Assembly: GCA_015064725.1 (NCBI GenBank)
Contig: SVRQ01000006.1
Coordinates: 1-64,000, forward strand
Length of the DNA: 64,000 nt
Origin: Oscillospiraceae bacterium
GTDB lineage: Bacteria; Bacillota; Clostridia; Oscillospirales; CAG-272
Reading direction: 5' to 3'
Shown here piece by piece: positions 38,074-47,693 of the stretch (position 1 is the first letter of the stretch; every line of letters starts with the position of its first letter). A program made the translations under genes and the position numbers. Below the pieces are notes generated by a model. That model ran no database searches. It saw nothing but the letters and a program-made list of their open reading frames with translations, and had not been told where the DNA came from.

Positions 38074-38764
38074 TTTTTGGGGTAAGAAAAAGAAACAACA
38101 AAACAATGAACTCTATTATAACTTTGATTTTCCCTGCGAAAAAATCGCAGAACGAATGAATAATTCTCAATATACTCAAAAATGGAAAAACTGTAGCAGA
38201 CAAAACGGCTTTCCCGTATTTATAATTTTCAATAAAATTGCAAAAGAGCTTTTCGAAAATAATGTTTACAGCTTTGAAGAGATCGACATCGAAAAATACC
38301 TGAATGATACACTCGAGAAAGCAAAACTTTTTGCCGAAGAAAATGGAGAAGATTTTTATTATATAGCGGGAAAAGAAACAGATACGGAAAACGGTATCTG
38401 CGAATTCTCCTCTTTTGATCTACAGGAAGATTACTTTGTACTGTCAGCCACAATACCTGTTGAAAATCCTTGGGAAGTATTTCAAAAGATACCTTTTGGA
38501 AATTACAACGAATGCCCCTCGCCCAATATAATAGCCGCATTTTCCAAAATGGCATATGAAAAATTCGGCGCGGTTCCTGCCGTAATAAGCGCGGATACCA
38601 TTGAATTTTCAGTCGCTCTCCCCCCTTCCAAAGAGGAAGCATTGAAGCTTGCGTGGCAAATCTACACTTTATGTCCTGATACAGTCAATCAAGGTCATAA
38701 ATCTATTTATTCACTTGCAGATTGTCTTACAAAGTCCGATGTATGGACTTTGTGGTGGGATTGA
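38063..38764 (+). CDS. DUF4253-like protein
   Basis: C-terminus CPDTVNQGHKSIYSLADCLTKSDVWTLWWD matches the DUF4253 ending; overlaps the upstream stop by 11 nt. Confidence 0.65.
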   Translation: MLFNFWGKKKKQQNNELYYNFDFPCEKIAERMNNSQYTQKWKNCSRQNGFPVFIIFNKIAKELFENNVYSFEEIDIEKYLNDTLEKAKLFAEENGEDFYYIAGKETDTENGICEFSSFDLQEDYFVLSATIPVENPWEVFQKIPFGNYNECPSPNIIAAFSKMAYEKFGAVPAVISADTIEFSVALPPSKEEALKLAWQIYTLCPDTVNQGHKSIYSLADCLTKSDVWTLWWD

Positions 38765-38796
38765 TAATTAAATAAAATAAAAACTGAGGTATAACA

Positions 38797-39459
38797 ATGA
38801 TAAGCATAGCACTTGACGGTCCCTCCGGTGCGGGCAAAAGCACCGTTGCAAAAGCACTTGCCAAAAAGCTCGGTTACATCTACGTCGATACAGGCGCGAT
38901 GTACCGCACGATAGCCCTTTTCACTCTCAGAAACGGAGCAGACCCAACAGACGAGAGCGCGGTATGCGCGCTTCTCCCCTCTCTTACGCTTGAGGTGAAG
39001 TACATAGACGGCGTGCAGAGAATGTTCCTTTGCGGCGAGGACGTTTCCGACAAGATACGCACGAACGAGATCTCTATGTGCGCGTCTAAAGTTTCCGCGC
39101 TTCCCGCCGTCCGCGCATTTCTTCTCGACCTTCAGCGCGATATGGCAAAAACAAATAACGTCATTATGGACGGACGCGATATCGGCACGGTCATTCTTCC
39201 CAATGCCACGGTAAAATTCTTTATGAACGCAAGCGACGAAGCAAAAGCAAAACGCAGATACGAGGAATTGCTTGCAAAGGGAGAAACGATCACCCTTGAA
39301 GAAGTGAAAAAAACTATGGCAGAGCGCGATAAGAGCGATTCCACGCGAAAGATAGCTCCCGCTATCCCTGCTGCGGATGCTGTAATGCTCGATAATTCGG
39401 AGTCCCTCGAAAAAACGCTGGAAACGGCAATAAGTATAATAATGGAGAGAATAAAATGA
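38797..39459 (+). CDS. cmk: Cytidylate kinase
   Basis: IALDGPSGAGKSTVAKALAKKLGYIYVDTGAMYRT; DGRDIGTVILPNA. Confidence 0.96.
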   Translation: MISIALDGPSGAGKSTVAKALAKKLGYIYVDTGAMYRTIALFTLRNGADPTDESAVCALLPSLTLEVKYIDGVQRMFLCGEDVSDKIRTNEISMCASKVSALPAVRAFLLDLQRDMAKTNNVIMDGRDIGTVILPNATVKFFMNASDEAKAKRRYEELLAKGETITLEEVKKTMAERDKSDSTRKIAPAIPAADAVMLDNSESLEKTLETAISIIMERIK

Positions 39460-40094
39460 GTGCTTTATACGCTGTATTTTTGTTTTTTGTAAGAATATTT
39501 TATTTCATCTGCTTCCCCAAAAAATTCCACAACACGGAAAAGATACCTCCCAAGGACAAATCTTATCTCATCTGCTCCAACCACGTCAGCGGACACGATA
39601 TAGTTTTCGTTGCGCTCAAAAATAAAAAGCAGATACATTTCATCGCAAAAGAAGAGATCGTAAAGATACCGTTCATACGCTTTTTCGCTCTTCGCCTCGG
39701 CGTAATTCCGATCAAGCGCGGTATGGCAGATACAAAAGCGCTTCACGGCGCTATAGATAAGCTCAAGGAAGGCAAGGTCGTCTGCATCTTCCCCCAGGGC
39801 ACACGCCAAAGAGATAAAGCCCCCGAAGTCTCGCAGTTTCGCAGCGGCGCGGCTATGATCGCGCGCGAAGCCAAGTGCGATATACTTCCAATGTATATAA
39901 AACCGAAAAATTACAGAACAAAATTCTTCAGAAGGGTTGATATTTACTTCGGAGATATGATAAAATATGAGGAGCTCGGATTTGAAACGGAAAGCGCACC
40001 CGACGAAAGCAGATTTTCAAAAGTGAACGCCGCATCCAAAATCATCGCGGAAAGGATCTGCGCTCTTAACCCCGATAAGAAAGCGGAAGAATAA
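39456..40094 (+). CDS. plsC: 1-acyl-sn-glycerol-3-phosphate acyltransferase
   Basis: CSNHVSGHD (HX4D); FPQGTRQRD. Confidence 0.93.
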   Translation: MSALYAVFLFFVRIFYFICFPKKFHNTEKIPPKDKSYLICSNHVSGHDIVFVALKNKKQIHFIAKEEIVKIPFIRFFALRLGVIPIKRGMADTKALHGAIDKLKEGKVVCIFPQGTRQRDKAPEVSQFRSGAAMIAREAKCDILPMYIKPKNYRTKFFRRVDIYFGDMIKYEELGFETESAPDESRFSKVNAASKIIAERICALNPDKKAEE

Positions 40095-40097
40095 GCT

Positions 40098-42065
40098 ATG
40101 CAGATAACCGTTGCAAAATACGCGGGCTTTTGCTTCGGCGTTGAACGCGCCGTAAGCACCGTTCAGAATATCATCCACGAGCACAAGGGAAAGAAGATCT
40201 ATACTCTCGGTCTTCTTATCCACAACCCCGTCATAACGGAAAAGCTTCACGAACTCGGAGTGTGCGCTATCGAAGAAGATGAGGCAGAAGCGCTTCTTCT
40301 CTCCGAAAACGTACAGAGCTGTGTATTCGTCATCCGCGCCCACGGGGTAAAAAAAGAATTGCAGGAAAGGCTCGCCGCAAGCGGAGCGACCCTTATCGAC
40401 TGCACCTGCCCCTTCGTTTCCAAGATACACACCATCGCAGATGAGCACACGGAAGATCAGACACTCACCCTGCTTTTCGGTACGGAAAACCATCCCGAGG
40501 TGATAGGGATCGCAAGCCATATAAAGGGCGATTTCTTTATTTTCGACTCAAAAGAAAAGCTTGAAAATTTTATAAACCGTCAAGATGCACAAAAAATGCA
40601 TTACAAAAAAACAATTTTGGTATCTCAAACGACCCAAAATCTTGCAGAATATAAAAATTGTCAAGAATTTCTCAAAAAAGTATGTACAAATCCGCTTATT
40701 TTTGATACAATATGTAGTGTTACGGAAAATCGTCAGTTAGAAGTGGAAAAACTTTCGCAAAAATGTGATGCCATTCTGGTCATCGGCGGCAAGAACAGCT
40801 CCAATACAAAGAAGCTTTTCGAGATAAGCCGCAAGAATAACCCAAACACATTCTTTGCCGAACATTTCTCAGACATTCCGAAAAATATAACACAGATGTC
40901 CCACGTGGGCATCGCAGCCGGAGCTTCCACGCCCGGTTACATGATTGAGGAGGTAAAAAAAATCATGAGCGAACAGGAAAATTTCGCACAGCTTCTTGAT
41001 GAATCTTTCAAAACTTTAAATACAGGAGACAAAGTATCCGGTGTTGTTACATCCGTATCCAATACAGAAGTACACGTTGATATCGGTTCCAAGGTAACAG
41101 GTATCCTTACACTTGAAAACGTTACAGACGACCCCACAGCCAAGCTTGAAAACCTGTTTAAAGTTGGCGACACAGTTGATGCTATCGCTATCAGAGTAAG
41201 CGACCTCGACGGTATCGCAATGCTTTCCAAGAAGAAGGTTGACGCACAGAAAGACTGGCAGAAGGTTGTTGAAGCTGCCGAAAACGAAACAATTATCGAA
41301 GGCAGGATCACAGAGGCTGTTAAGGGCGGCGTTATCGCATATGCTCTTTCCAACAGAATCTTCATCCCCGCATCCCAGACAATGGTTGCACGCGGCGGCG
41401 ATCTTTCTTCCATCGTTGGCACAGTTCAGAAATTCAAGATCATCGAAGTTACACCCGAAAAACGTCACGTTGTTGCTTCCATCCGCAAGGTAGTTATGGA
41501 AGAACGCAAGGCTGCCGAAGAAGCATTCTGGGCAGAAGTTGAAGTTGACAAATTCTACGTTGGTAAGGTTAAGAGCCTTACAAACTACGGTGCATTCGTT
41601 GACCTCGGCGGCGTAGATGGTATGGTACATACATCTGAGCTCTCCTGGACAAGAATCGCTAACCCCAAGGAAGTTGTTTCCGTTGGCGACGAGATCAAAG
41701 TTTTCGTTAAAGCTTTCGACCGCGAAAAAGGCAGAGTATCCCTCGGCTACAAGACAGAAGAAACAAACCCCTGGAACGCATTCACATCCAACTATGCAGT
41801 TGGCGACGTTGCAGATGTAACGGTTGTTTCCATTATGCCCTTCGGTGCATTTGCACAGGTTATCCCCGGTGTTGACGGTCTTATCCACATTTCTCAGATT
41901 GCTAACAAGAAGCTCGCTACACCCGCTGAAGTTCTCAAGAAAGGCGACGTTGTAAAAGCTAAGATCCTCGAGATCGACACAGAAAACAAGAAAGTAAGCC
42001 TCTCCGTTCGTGCTCTTCTTAACGAAGAAAACGAAGCAGCAGCTCCCGCAGAAGACGCTGAATAA
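40098..42065 (+). CDS. ispH: Bifunctional HMBPP reductase IspH / ribosomal protein S1 fusion
   Basis: N-terminal AKYAGFCFGVERAV...HNPVITEKL; C-terminal S1 repeats (VTSVSNTEVHVDIGSK..., VKSLTNYGAFVDLGGVDGMVH..., VSIMPFGAFAQVIPGVDGLIH). Confidence 0.95.
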   Translation: MQITVAKYAGFCFGVERAVSTVQNIIHEHKGKKIYTLGLLIHNPVITEKLHELGVCAIEEDEAEALLLSENVQSCVFVIRAHGVKKELQERLAASGATLIDCTCPFVSKIHTIADEHTEDQTLTLLFGTENHPEVIGIASHIKGDFFIFDSKEKLENFINRQDAQKMHYKKTILVSQTTQNLAEYKNCQEFLKKVCTNPLIFDTICSVTENRQLEVEKLSQKCDAILVIGGKNSSNTKKLFEISRKNNPNTFFAEHFSDIPKNITQMSHVGIAAGASTPGYMIEEVKKIMSEQENFAQLLDESFKTLNTGDKVSGVVTSVSNTEVHVDIGSKVTGILTLENVTDDPTAKLENLFKVGDTVDAIAIRVSDLDGIAMLSKKKVDAQKDWQKVVEAAENETIIEGRITEAVKGGVIAYALSNRIFIPASQTMVARGGDLSSIVGTVQKFKIIEVTPEKRHVVASIRKVVMEERKAAEEAFWAEVEVDKFYVGKVKSLTNYGAFVDLGGVDGMVHTSELSWTRIANPKEVVSVGDEIKVFVKAFDREKGRVSLGYKTEETNPWNAFTSNYAVGDVADVTVVSIMPFGAFAQVIPGVDGLIHISQIANKKLATPAEVLKKGDVVKAKILEIDTENKKVSLSVRALLNEENEAAAPAEDAE

Positions 42066-42081
42066 TTTGATTTTCACAAAC

Positions 42082-42115
42082 AAAAACTGTGATGCTCACG
42101 CATCACAGTTTTTTT
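42082..42115. terminator. Bidirectional terminator (AAAAACTGTGATG-CTCACG-CATCACAGTTTTTTT)
   Basis: Stem-loop with T-run. Confidence 0.88.
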
Positions 42116-43016
42116 GTTTGTATTTTTCAAAATCGCCCCCGACCTTTTCTATCTCTCTTGCAAGTATCTCCTTCGCGCCCGGGCTCATCTCATAAAGCGG
42201 AAGACGGAAGGAGCCGATATTCCCCACGCCGCTGAAATTCAGCATATTTATCGCAGTCTTCACGGGGATGGGATTTACCTCAAGAAACAAAGCTGAAATA
42301 AGCGCGCCGTAGCGGTGCTGCATTGCTCTTGCACGCGCAAGCTCTCCTCTTTCCATAAGCGATACCATCTCGTGGCATTCCCTTGGCAGGATGTTTGCAA
42401 GAACGGATATAATACCGACCGCACCCGCTGCAAGGGCAGGCACGTTAAATTCATCGCATCCGCAATATACGGCAAAATTTTCATCCGCCAGCGCGCACAC
42501 TCTTGTAAAAAAGCCGATATTCCCGCTTGCTTCTTTTATACCGACAATATTTGGGTGCTGTTTTAAAACAGCAAGCTGTTCAAGCGTTACAGAGCATCCT
42601 GTGCGCGAGGGCACGTTGTAAATTATTATCGGGATATCTACGCTGTCCGCACACTCCGTAAAATGCTTTATCATTCCTGCGGAATTCGTTTTGTTATAAT
42701 AAGGAGTAAGCAAAAGTATTGCATCCGCACCCGCTTTTTGTGCGGCAATACATTTCTTTTTCGCTCTTGACGTGTCGTTTGAGCCGCACCCGGCGATTAT
42801 AGGTATGCGCCCCTGTGCGATGCTGACAGCATAATCCACAAGCCCTGCGGCTTCCGCATCGTTTACCGTGGGAGCTTCGCCCGTTGTGCCGAGCACGACA
42901 ATGCCGTCCGTATGATTTTCTATGTGAAATTCTATTATATTACCGTAACAATGAAAGTCTATTTCTCCGTTTTCAAGAAAAGGCGTTACGATAGCGGCTA
43001 TCGAGCCTTTTATCAT
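42096..43016 (-). CDS. dapA: 4-hydroxy-tetrahydrodipicolinate synthase
   Basis: GTTGEAPTVND, YYNKTNSAGMIKHF, YNVPSRTG, GIKEASGN; ATG at 43016 preceded by GGAGGTGA. Confidence 0.95.
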   Translation of the reverse strand: MIKGSIAAIVTPFLENGEIDFHCYGNIIEFHIENHTDGIVVLGTTGEAPTVNDAEAAGLVDYAVSIAQGRIPIIAGCGSNDTSRAKKKCIAAQKAGADAILLLTPYYNKTNSAGMIKHFTECADSVDIPIIIYNVPSRTGCSVTLEQLAVLKQHPNIVGIKEASGNIGFFTRVCALADENFAVYCGCDEFNVPALAAGAVGIISVLANILPRECHEMVSLMERGELARARAMQHRYGALISALFLEVNPIPVKTAINMLNFSGVGNIGSFRLPLYEMSPGAKEILAREIEKVGGDFEKYKQKNCDA

Positions 43017-43044
43017 AAATATCACCTCCGTTACAGTATATGCA

Positions 43045-43073
43045 AAGCCTCTCTTTTTCGCAAAGAGAGGCTT
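43045..43073 (-). terminator. Intrinsic terminator (AAGCCTCTCTTT-TTCGC-AAAGAGAGGCTT)
   Basis: Perfect stem just past the tmcAL stop. Confidence 0.75.
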
Positions 43074-43080
43074 AAAAAGT

Positions 43081-44274
43081 TTAGGTCTGCTTTTCTATAT
43101 ACGGGGTTTTTCTCATAAGGTCTGCGGCACTTCCCGCTTTTTCCTGCGCCAAAAGACGGACTGCGGCAGCTTTCCTTGAAAATTCAAATGCCTGCTTTAC
43201 CTTTTCTCCGTATTTTTCATAATCCGCAGGCTTTGTAATTATCGGGATATCCGCTTTCTTTCTCGCATTGGACAAAAGCTCGCGTCCGCGCGCATTTGCC
43301 GCAAGAAGCACGGTATATGCAGGAGGCGTGCAAAGCATCTCCCTCGTTACTCCGAAATAAGAAAAAAGCAGAGCGCGGCGCACGCGCGAGGGAGAATATT
43401 TTTTCGTCACGGCAAGAGAATAAAGCTCTTGCATATTTTCGGCATCGTTCCCCGCTTTTATAAGACGGGCTGCAAGCGATATATCGTTCTCCGCAAAACA
43501 CGCAATATCCTGCGCGGTATGCATTCGTAAAAACGAAGCAAATACGGGAAACAGTTTTTCGGGAGAAGCTATTTTCCCCTCTTCCGCCTGTGCTTTCAGA
43601 ATTTTATATGAATACTCAGGCATCAATTTTTCAAGAGCCTCCGCTCCGTGCTCAAAAAGCTTTTCGCGGATGTACGTAGCACTTGCAAAGCCCTCCCCCG
43701 TGCCGCAAAAATTTTGCCCTTCGCGTTTTATCGTCGAGATCGAAACGGGCAAGCCTCTTTTAATAATCTGTGAAGAATAAGCTACACCGAGAATGTTATT
43801 GGAGCCATCGAAAATTCCGCTTTCTCCGAAAAGCTCGCGGTACGTTTCAAAATACACGCTCGCAAAAGGCTTTTCGGAGTTTAACTCAAGCCTTTTTGAA
43901 ACTGCGGCTTCAAACTCCGTTGAAAGCGTATTTTTTGCCGTTTGAAGTATCGCCCCGGCGTCTGCACACTCGCTGCCGAAAGAAAGCTCCAAGGGGAACC
44001 CAAGACGGCTTATTATATCCAAAGCACCGAAAGCAAATTTTTCCGCGCCGGCGGCGGAATAAGGGAAAGGAAGCTCCAGCACAAGGTCCGCACCGCCCGA
44101 AAGTGCTGCACGCGCACGCTCATATTTCCCCGGCACAGCGGCTTCTCCGCGTTGGCAAAAATCCCCGCTCATTACGCAGACAACGTTCCCTCCCTGCTTT
44201 TTAAGCTCGGAAATATGATATTCGTGCCCGAAATGGAACGGATTATATTCGCAAATAACGGCAAAATTCTTCAT
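43081..44274 (-). CDS. tmcAL: tRNA(Met) cytidine acetate ligase-family nucleotidyltransferase (YlbM/TmcAL)
   Basis: EYNPFHFGHEYHI; VVCVMSGDFCQRGEAAV; LELPFPYSAAGAEKFA. Confidence 0.92.
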   Translation of the reverse strand: MKNFAVICEYNPFHFGHEYHISELKKQGGNVVCVMSGDFCQRGEAAVPGKYERARAALSGGADLVLELPFPYSAAGAEKFAFGALDIISRLGFPLELSFGSECADAGAILQTAKNTLSTEFEAAVSKRLELNSEKPFASVYFETYRELFGESGIFDGSNNILGVAYSSQIIKRGLPVSISTIKREGQNFCGTGEGFASATYIREKLFEHGAEALEKLMPEYSYKILKAQAEEGKIASPEKLFPVFASFLRMHTAQDIACFAENDISLAARLIKAGNDAENMQELYSLAVTKKYSPSRVRRALLFSYFGVTREMLCTPPAYTVLLAANARGRELLSNARKKADIPIITKPADYEKYGEKVKQAFEFSRKAAAVRLLAQEKAGSAADLMRKTPYIEKQT

Positions 44275-44321
44275 TTTCTCGCCCCTTTTTACTTTTTAAT
44301 AAAAATTATTGGTATTTTCTA

Positions 44322-44350
44322 TTGAAAATAATGGTTATATTATGTATAAT
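44322..44350 (+). promoter_or_regulatory. Sigma-A promoter of ackA (TTGAAA-N17-TATAAT)
   Basis: Hexamers with 17-bp spacing. Confidence 0.75.
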
Positions 44351-44435
44351 AATTATAAGCGATTATTTATATCACTGATTAAATTATAATATAATATTAC
44401 ACAAAAATCAATCGGAATTAACGGAGGTTTTTTTA

Positions 44436-45641
44436 ATGAAAGTATTGGTTGTAAATGCCGGAAGCTCTTCTCTTAAATATCAGCTTTTCGACACAGTAAC
44501 AGGCGAAGTTCCCGCTAAAGGTATCTGCGAAAGAATCGGTATCGACGGTAAGATCGACCACAAATGTGCAGACGGCAGAAGATGGACGGAAGAAATTTCT
44601 ATGCCCAACCACTCTGTTGCAACAAAAATAGTTGTAGATGCTCTCACAGGCAAGGAATACGGCTGCCTTGCAAGTATGGACGAGATCGAAGCCATCGGTC
44701 ACAGAGTTGTTCACGGCGGTCCTTACTTCTTTGAAAGCTGCTTGCTTACGGACGAAGTTCTTGAAAAGCTTGAACTCTGCCGTGACCTCGCTCCTCTTCA
44801 CACACCCGCAGCTATTATGGGTATCGAAGGCTGCAAGGCTGTAATGCCCACAGTTCCCCAGGTACTCGTATTCGACACGGCATTCCACCAGACAATGCCT
44901 GCAGAAGCTTATACATATGCTCTTCCCTATGAAATGTGCGAAAAATACAATATTCGCCGCTACGGCTTTCACGGCACGAGCCACAAGTTCGTTTCCCGCG
45001 AAATGGCAAAACTCCTTGACAAGCCCGTAGAAGAAACAAAAATAGTTACCTGCCACGTTGGCAACGGTTCCTCCATCTCCGCTGTAAAGGGCGGCAAGGT
45101 CATCGACACAACAATGGGCTTTACTCCTCTTGACGGTGTTGAAATGGGTACACGCTGCGGTGCGATCGACCCCGCTATCGTAACGTTCGTTATGAAAAAA
45201 GAAGGCTTTACACCCGACGAAATGGATAACTTTATGAACAAGAAATGCGGTTTCCTCGGTGTTTCCGGCGTTTCTTCCGACAGCCGCGACGTTGAAGCAG
45301 GCATTCTCGAAGGCAACAAGAGATGCGAGCTCGCCGCAAACGTACTTGCATACCAGATCAAGAAGTACATCGGCTCTTATGCTGCCGCTATGAACGGTCT
45401 TGACGCCGTTGTATTCACAGCAGGTATGGGCGAAAACAACGTAGAGCTCCGCGAAAGAGTTTGCAAGAATATGGAATTCTACGGCATCGAGATCGATGAA
45501 GAACTCAATGCAAAAACGTTCCGCCAGTCCGACAATGTTAAGCTCTCCACAGAAAACTCCAAGGTTGCCGTTTGGGTAATCCCCACAAACGAAGAGCTTA
45601 TGATCGCTTCCGACACAGCAGACATCGTTTCCAAGCTTTAA
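44436..45641 (+). CDS. ackA: Acetate kinase
   Basis: VLVVNAGSSSLKYQLFD; FDTAFHQTMP; RYGFHGTSH; VFTAGMGENN. Confidence 0.97.
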   Translation: MKVLVVNAGSSSLKYQLFDTVTGEVPAKGICERIGIDGKIDHKCADGRRWTEEISMPNHSVATKIVVDALTGKEYGCLASMDEIEAIGHRVVHGGPYFFESCLLTDEVLEKLELCRDLAPLHTPAAIMGIEGCKAVMPTVPQVLVFDTAFHQTMPAEAYTYALPYEMCEKYNIRRYGFHGTSHKFVSREMAKLLDKPVEETKIVTCHVGNGSSISAVKGGKVIDTTMGFTPLDGVEMGTRCGAIDPAIVTFVMKKEGFTPDEMDNFMNKKCGFLGVSGVSSDSRDVEAGILEGNKRCELAANVLAYQIKKYIGSYAAAMNGLDAVVFTAGMGENNVELRERVCKNMEFYGIEIDEELNAKTFRQSDNVKLSTENSKVAVWVIPTNEELMIASDTADIVSKL

Positions 45642-45655
45642 TTTTATATTTACCG

Positions 45656-45680
45656 AAAAAGCCGCACGCAGCGGCTTTTT
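45656..45680 (+). terminator. Intrinsic terminator of ackA (AAAAAGCCGC-ACGCA-GCGGCTTTTTC)
   Basis: Stem plus T-run. Confidence 0.85.
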
Positions 45681-45702
45681 CTTTTGCTCTTCGTAAGGAA
45701 GC

Positions 45703-45769
45703 TCCGCATTCACACTATATATCACTATATATAGAGTAAAATATAAATATATAGTCAAAATAATGCGGA
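45703..45769. promoter_or_regulatory. 67-bp nested dyad (TCCGCATT...ACTATATA...TATATAGT...AATGCGGA) upstream of the decarboxylase promoter
   Basis: Outer arms 45703-45710/45762-45769, inner arms 45714-45721/45748-45755. Confidence 0.6.
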
Positions 45770-45775
45770 AAAGAC

Positions 45776-45804
45776 TTGCTATTTTTGCTGGTTTGTGATA
45801 AAAT
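45776..45804 (+). promoter_or_regulatory. Sigma-A-like promoter TTGCTA-N17-TAAAAT
   Basis: 17-bp spacing; about 135 nt upstream of the first gene. Confidence 0.55.
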
Positions 45805-45941
45805 TTCAGTATAGGATTTTAGAATGGGGGAGAATAGTTTTGGCATACCGAAGCCTATATGACAAAACAAAAAACTCCTGTTCTGAAAAATAAGACTTAA
45901 TCTTTGTTTTGACCCCAAAAGGTCGGAAAGGAAGACAAAAA

Positions 45942-47342
45942 ATGGCTGAAAAAAACTTTTTCTCATCCCGCCTGACAGCCGCAGAAATGCGCAAAGCTCT
46001 CGCGGATGAACAGGCTCGCGCAGACGCTGAACTTGCAAAAGCAGGTAAGCTCTCCGCCGCTTCCCGTATGGCCGCACTGTTCGACGAAGGCACGTTTGTT
46101 GAGGTCGGAGCTTATGTTGGCAGAAAGACAACAGAACTCGATTCCGGAAACGATGACGCTTTTGAACCCGTTGTAACAGGTTACGGCGCTATCGACGGCA
46201 CTCTCGTTTTTGCATTCTCTCAGGATTTTGCAAGACTCTCCGGTGCTCTCGGTGAAATGCACGCGAAAAAGATCGCAAAGATCTACGAAATGGCAATCGT
46301 TGCCGAATCCCCCATCATCGGCATATTCGATTCCGCCGGTGCAAAAGTGCTTGAAGGTGCAGATGCCCTTGCAGGCTACGGCTCCGTTATGGCTTGCGCC
46401 GCAAACGCAGAGATCCCCCAGATCGCTGTGGTTGCAGGTCCTTGCACAGGCCACGCAGCGGTTATCGCACAGATGTTTGATTTCGTTATCGCGGCAGGCT
46501 CTACAGGCAAAATGTATATGAGTGCCGCAGGCGAAAAACTCGGCACAGCGGAAGAGCTCGCTAAAAACGGCACGGCTGCTCTCGTTGCAGAAAACGATGC
46601 AGACGCTCTTGCAAAAGCAAGAAAGCTCGTTCCCTACTTCACAGGTGAGATCGCTACGGGCGACACACCCAACAGACTCGTTTCCGTTAACGTTGACGGC
46701 GCATATGACGTTCGTGACGTTATCGCAAACGTATTCGACGCTGGCTCCTTTACAGAGCTCTATGCAGAACACGCAAAATCTATGGTTTGCGGTCTTGCAA
46801 CAATGAACGGTCACGTTGTTGCCGTTGTTGCAAACAACCCTGCCGAAAAAGACGGACGTCTTTGCGGCTGCGCGGCAAATAAAGCTGCTGAATTTATCGA
46901 AAAGTGCGATGCACAGGATATCCCCCTTGTAACTCTGGTTGACAGCTGCGGTGTTCCCGCTTCCGAAGAAGCAGAAGCAAAGTGCATCTCCAAGAAGATC
47001 GCAAATCTTGCAAAAACATACGCCCTCTCCTACATTCCCAAGGTTACGGTAACTCTCGGCCGTTCTTACGGCGCTGCTTACACAGCTATGGGTGCAAAAG
47101 CCCTCGGTGCCGATGTTTGCCTCGCTCTTGAAAGCGCAAAGATCGCCGCTATGGAACCCTCTTCCGCAGTTACGTTCCTCGGTCTTGTAGATGACGAATC
47201 CAAACACGAAAAGATCGCCGCAGAATGGGCGGAAAAATGTGCAACTCCCGTTGCGGCTGCCAAGAGCGGTCATATAGATGACATCATCTCTTCCGACGAA
47301 CTTCGTCAGAGAATCGCAGCAGCTCTTGAAATGCTTTTGTAA
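45942..47342 (+). CDS. ACC/MmdA-type biotin-dependent carboxyltransferase subunit
   Basis: Carboxyl transferase fold (SRMAALFDEGTFVEVG; IIGIFDSAGAKVLEGADAL; RSYGAAYTAMG); start at MAEKNFF. Confidence 0.85.
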   Translation: MAEKNFFSSRLTAAEMRKALADEQARADAELAKAGKLSAASRMAALFDEGTFVEVGAYVGRKTTELDSGNDDAFEPVVTGYGAIDGTLVFAFSQDFARLSGALGEMHAKKIAKIYEMAIVAESPIIGIFDSAGAKVLEGADALAGYGSVMACAANAEIPQIAVVAGPCTGHAAVIAQMFDFVIAAGSTGKMYMSAAGEKLGTAEELAKNGTAALVAENDADALAKARKLVPYFTGEIATGDTPNRLVSVNVDGAYDVRDVIANVFDAGSFTELYAEHAKSMVCGLATMNGHVVAVVANNPAEKDGRLCGCAANKAAEFIEKCDAQDIPLVTLVDSCGVPASEEAEAKCISKKIANLAKTYALSYIPKVTVTLGRSYGAAYTAMGAKALGADVCLALESAKIAAMEPSSAVTFLGLVDDESKHEKIAAEWAEKCATPVAAAKSGHIDDIISSDELRQRIAAALEMLL

Positions 47343-47365
47343 TCTAAGATAGGAGGATTTCTGCT

Positions 47366-47674
47366 ATGTTAGATCTCTTTTTTGACGGCGCTCAGATCAC
47401 AGGTCTTGGTATGCTCGCAGTTTTTGCGATCATTGCTATCATTTTCTTTGCGATCAAGGGTATGGGTCTTATAGGTAAGCCCAAGAAAGCCCCCAAAGCA
47501 AAGGCGGAAGCCCCCAAGGCAGAGCCTGCTCCCGCAGCAGCTCCCGCACCTGCACCTGCTCCTGCCGCAAACAACGATGCAGAGCTTGTAGCTGTTATCG
47601 CAGCTGCCGTATCTGCTTATTGCGGAGAACCCGTAACAAAATTCCGCGTTGTATCTTTCAAACGTATTAAATAA
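47366..47674 (+). CDS. OadG-family decarboxylase gamma subunit
   Basis: Single N-terminal TM (GLGMLAVFAIIAIIFFAI), Ala/Pro linker, short conserved C-terminus. Confidence 0.85.
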   Translation: MLDLFFDGAQITGLGMLAVFAIIAIIFFAIKGMGLIGKPKKAPKAKAEAPKAEPAPAAAPAPAPAPAANNDAELVAVIAAAVSAYCGEPVTKFRVVSFKRIK

Positions 47675-47693
47675 TCTCGGAGGATAATTTAAA

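Noticed and set aside
40098-42065. IspH-S1 fusion as a novel fusion or assembly error
   Set aside because: This fusion is well known in Clostridia; only its internal composition shift is kept as a finding
41016-42083. 355-aa minus-strand ORF opposite the S1 domains
   Set aside because: Antisense artefact
44433-45758. 441-aa minus-strand ORF opposite ackA
   Set aside because: Antisense artefact; ackA is unambiguous
45963-47273. 436-aa minus-strand ORF opposite the carboxyltransferase
   Set aside because: Antisense artefact of strongly biased codon usage
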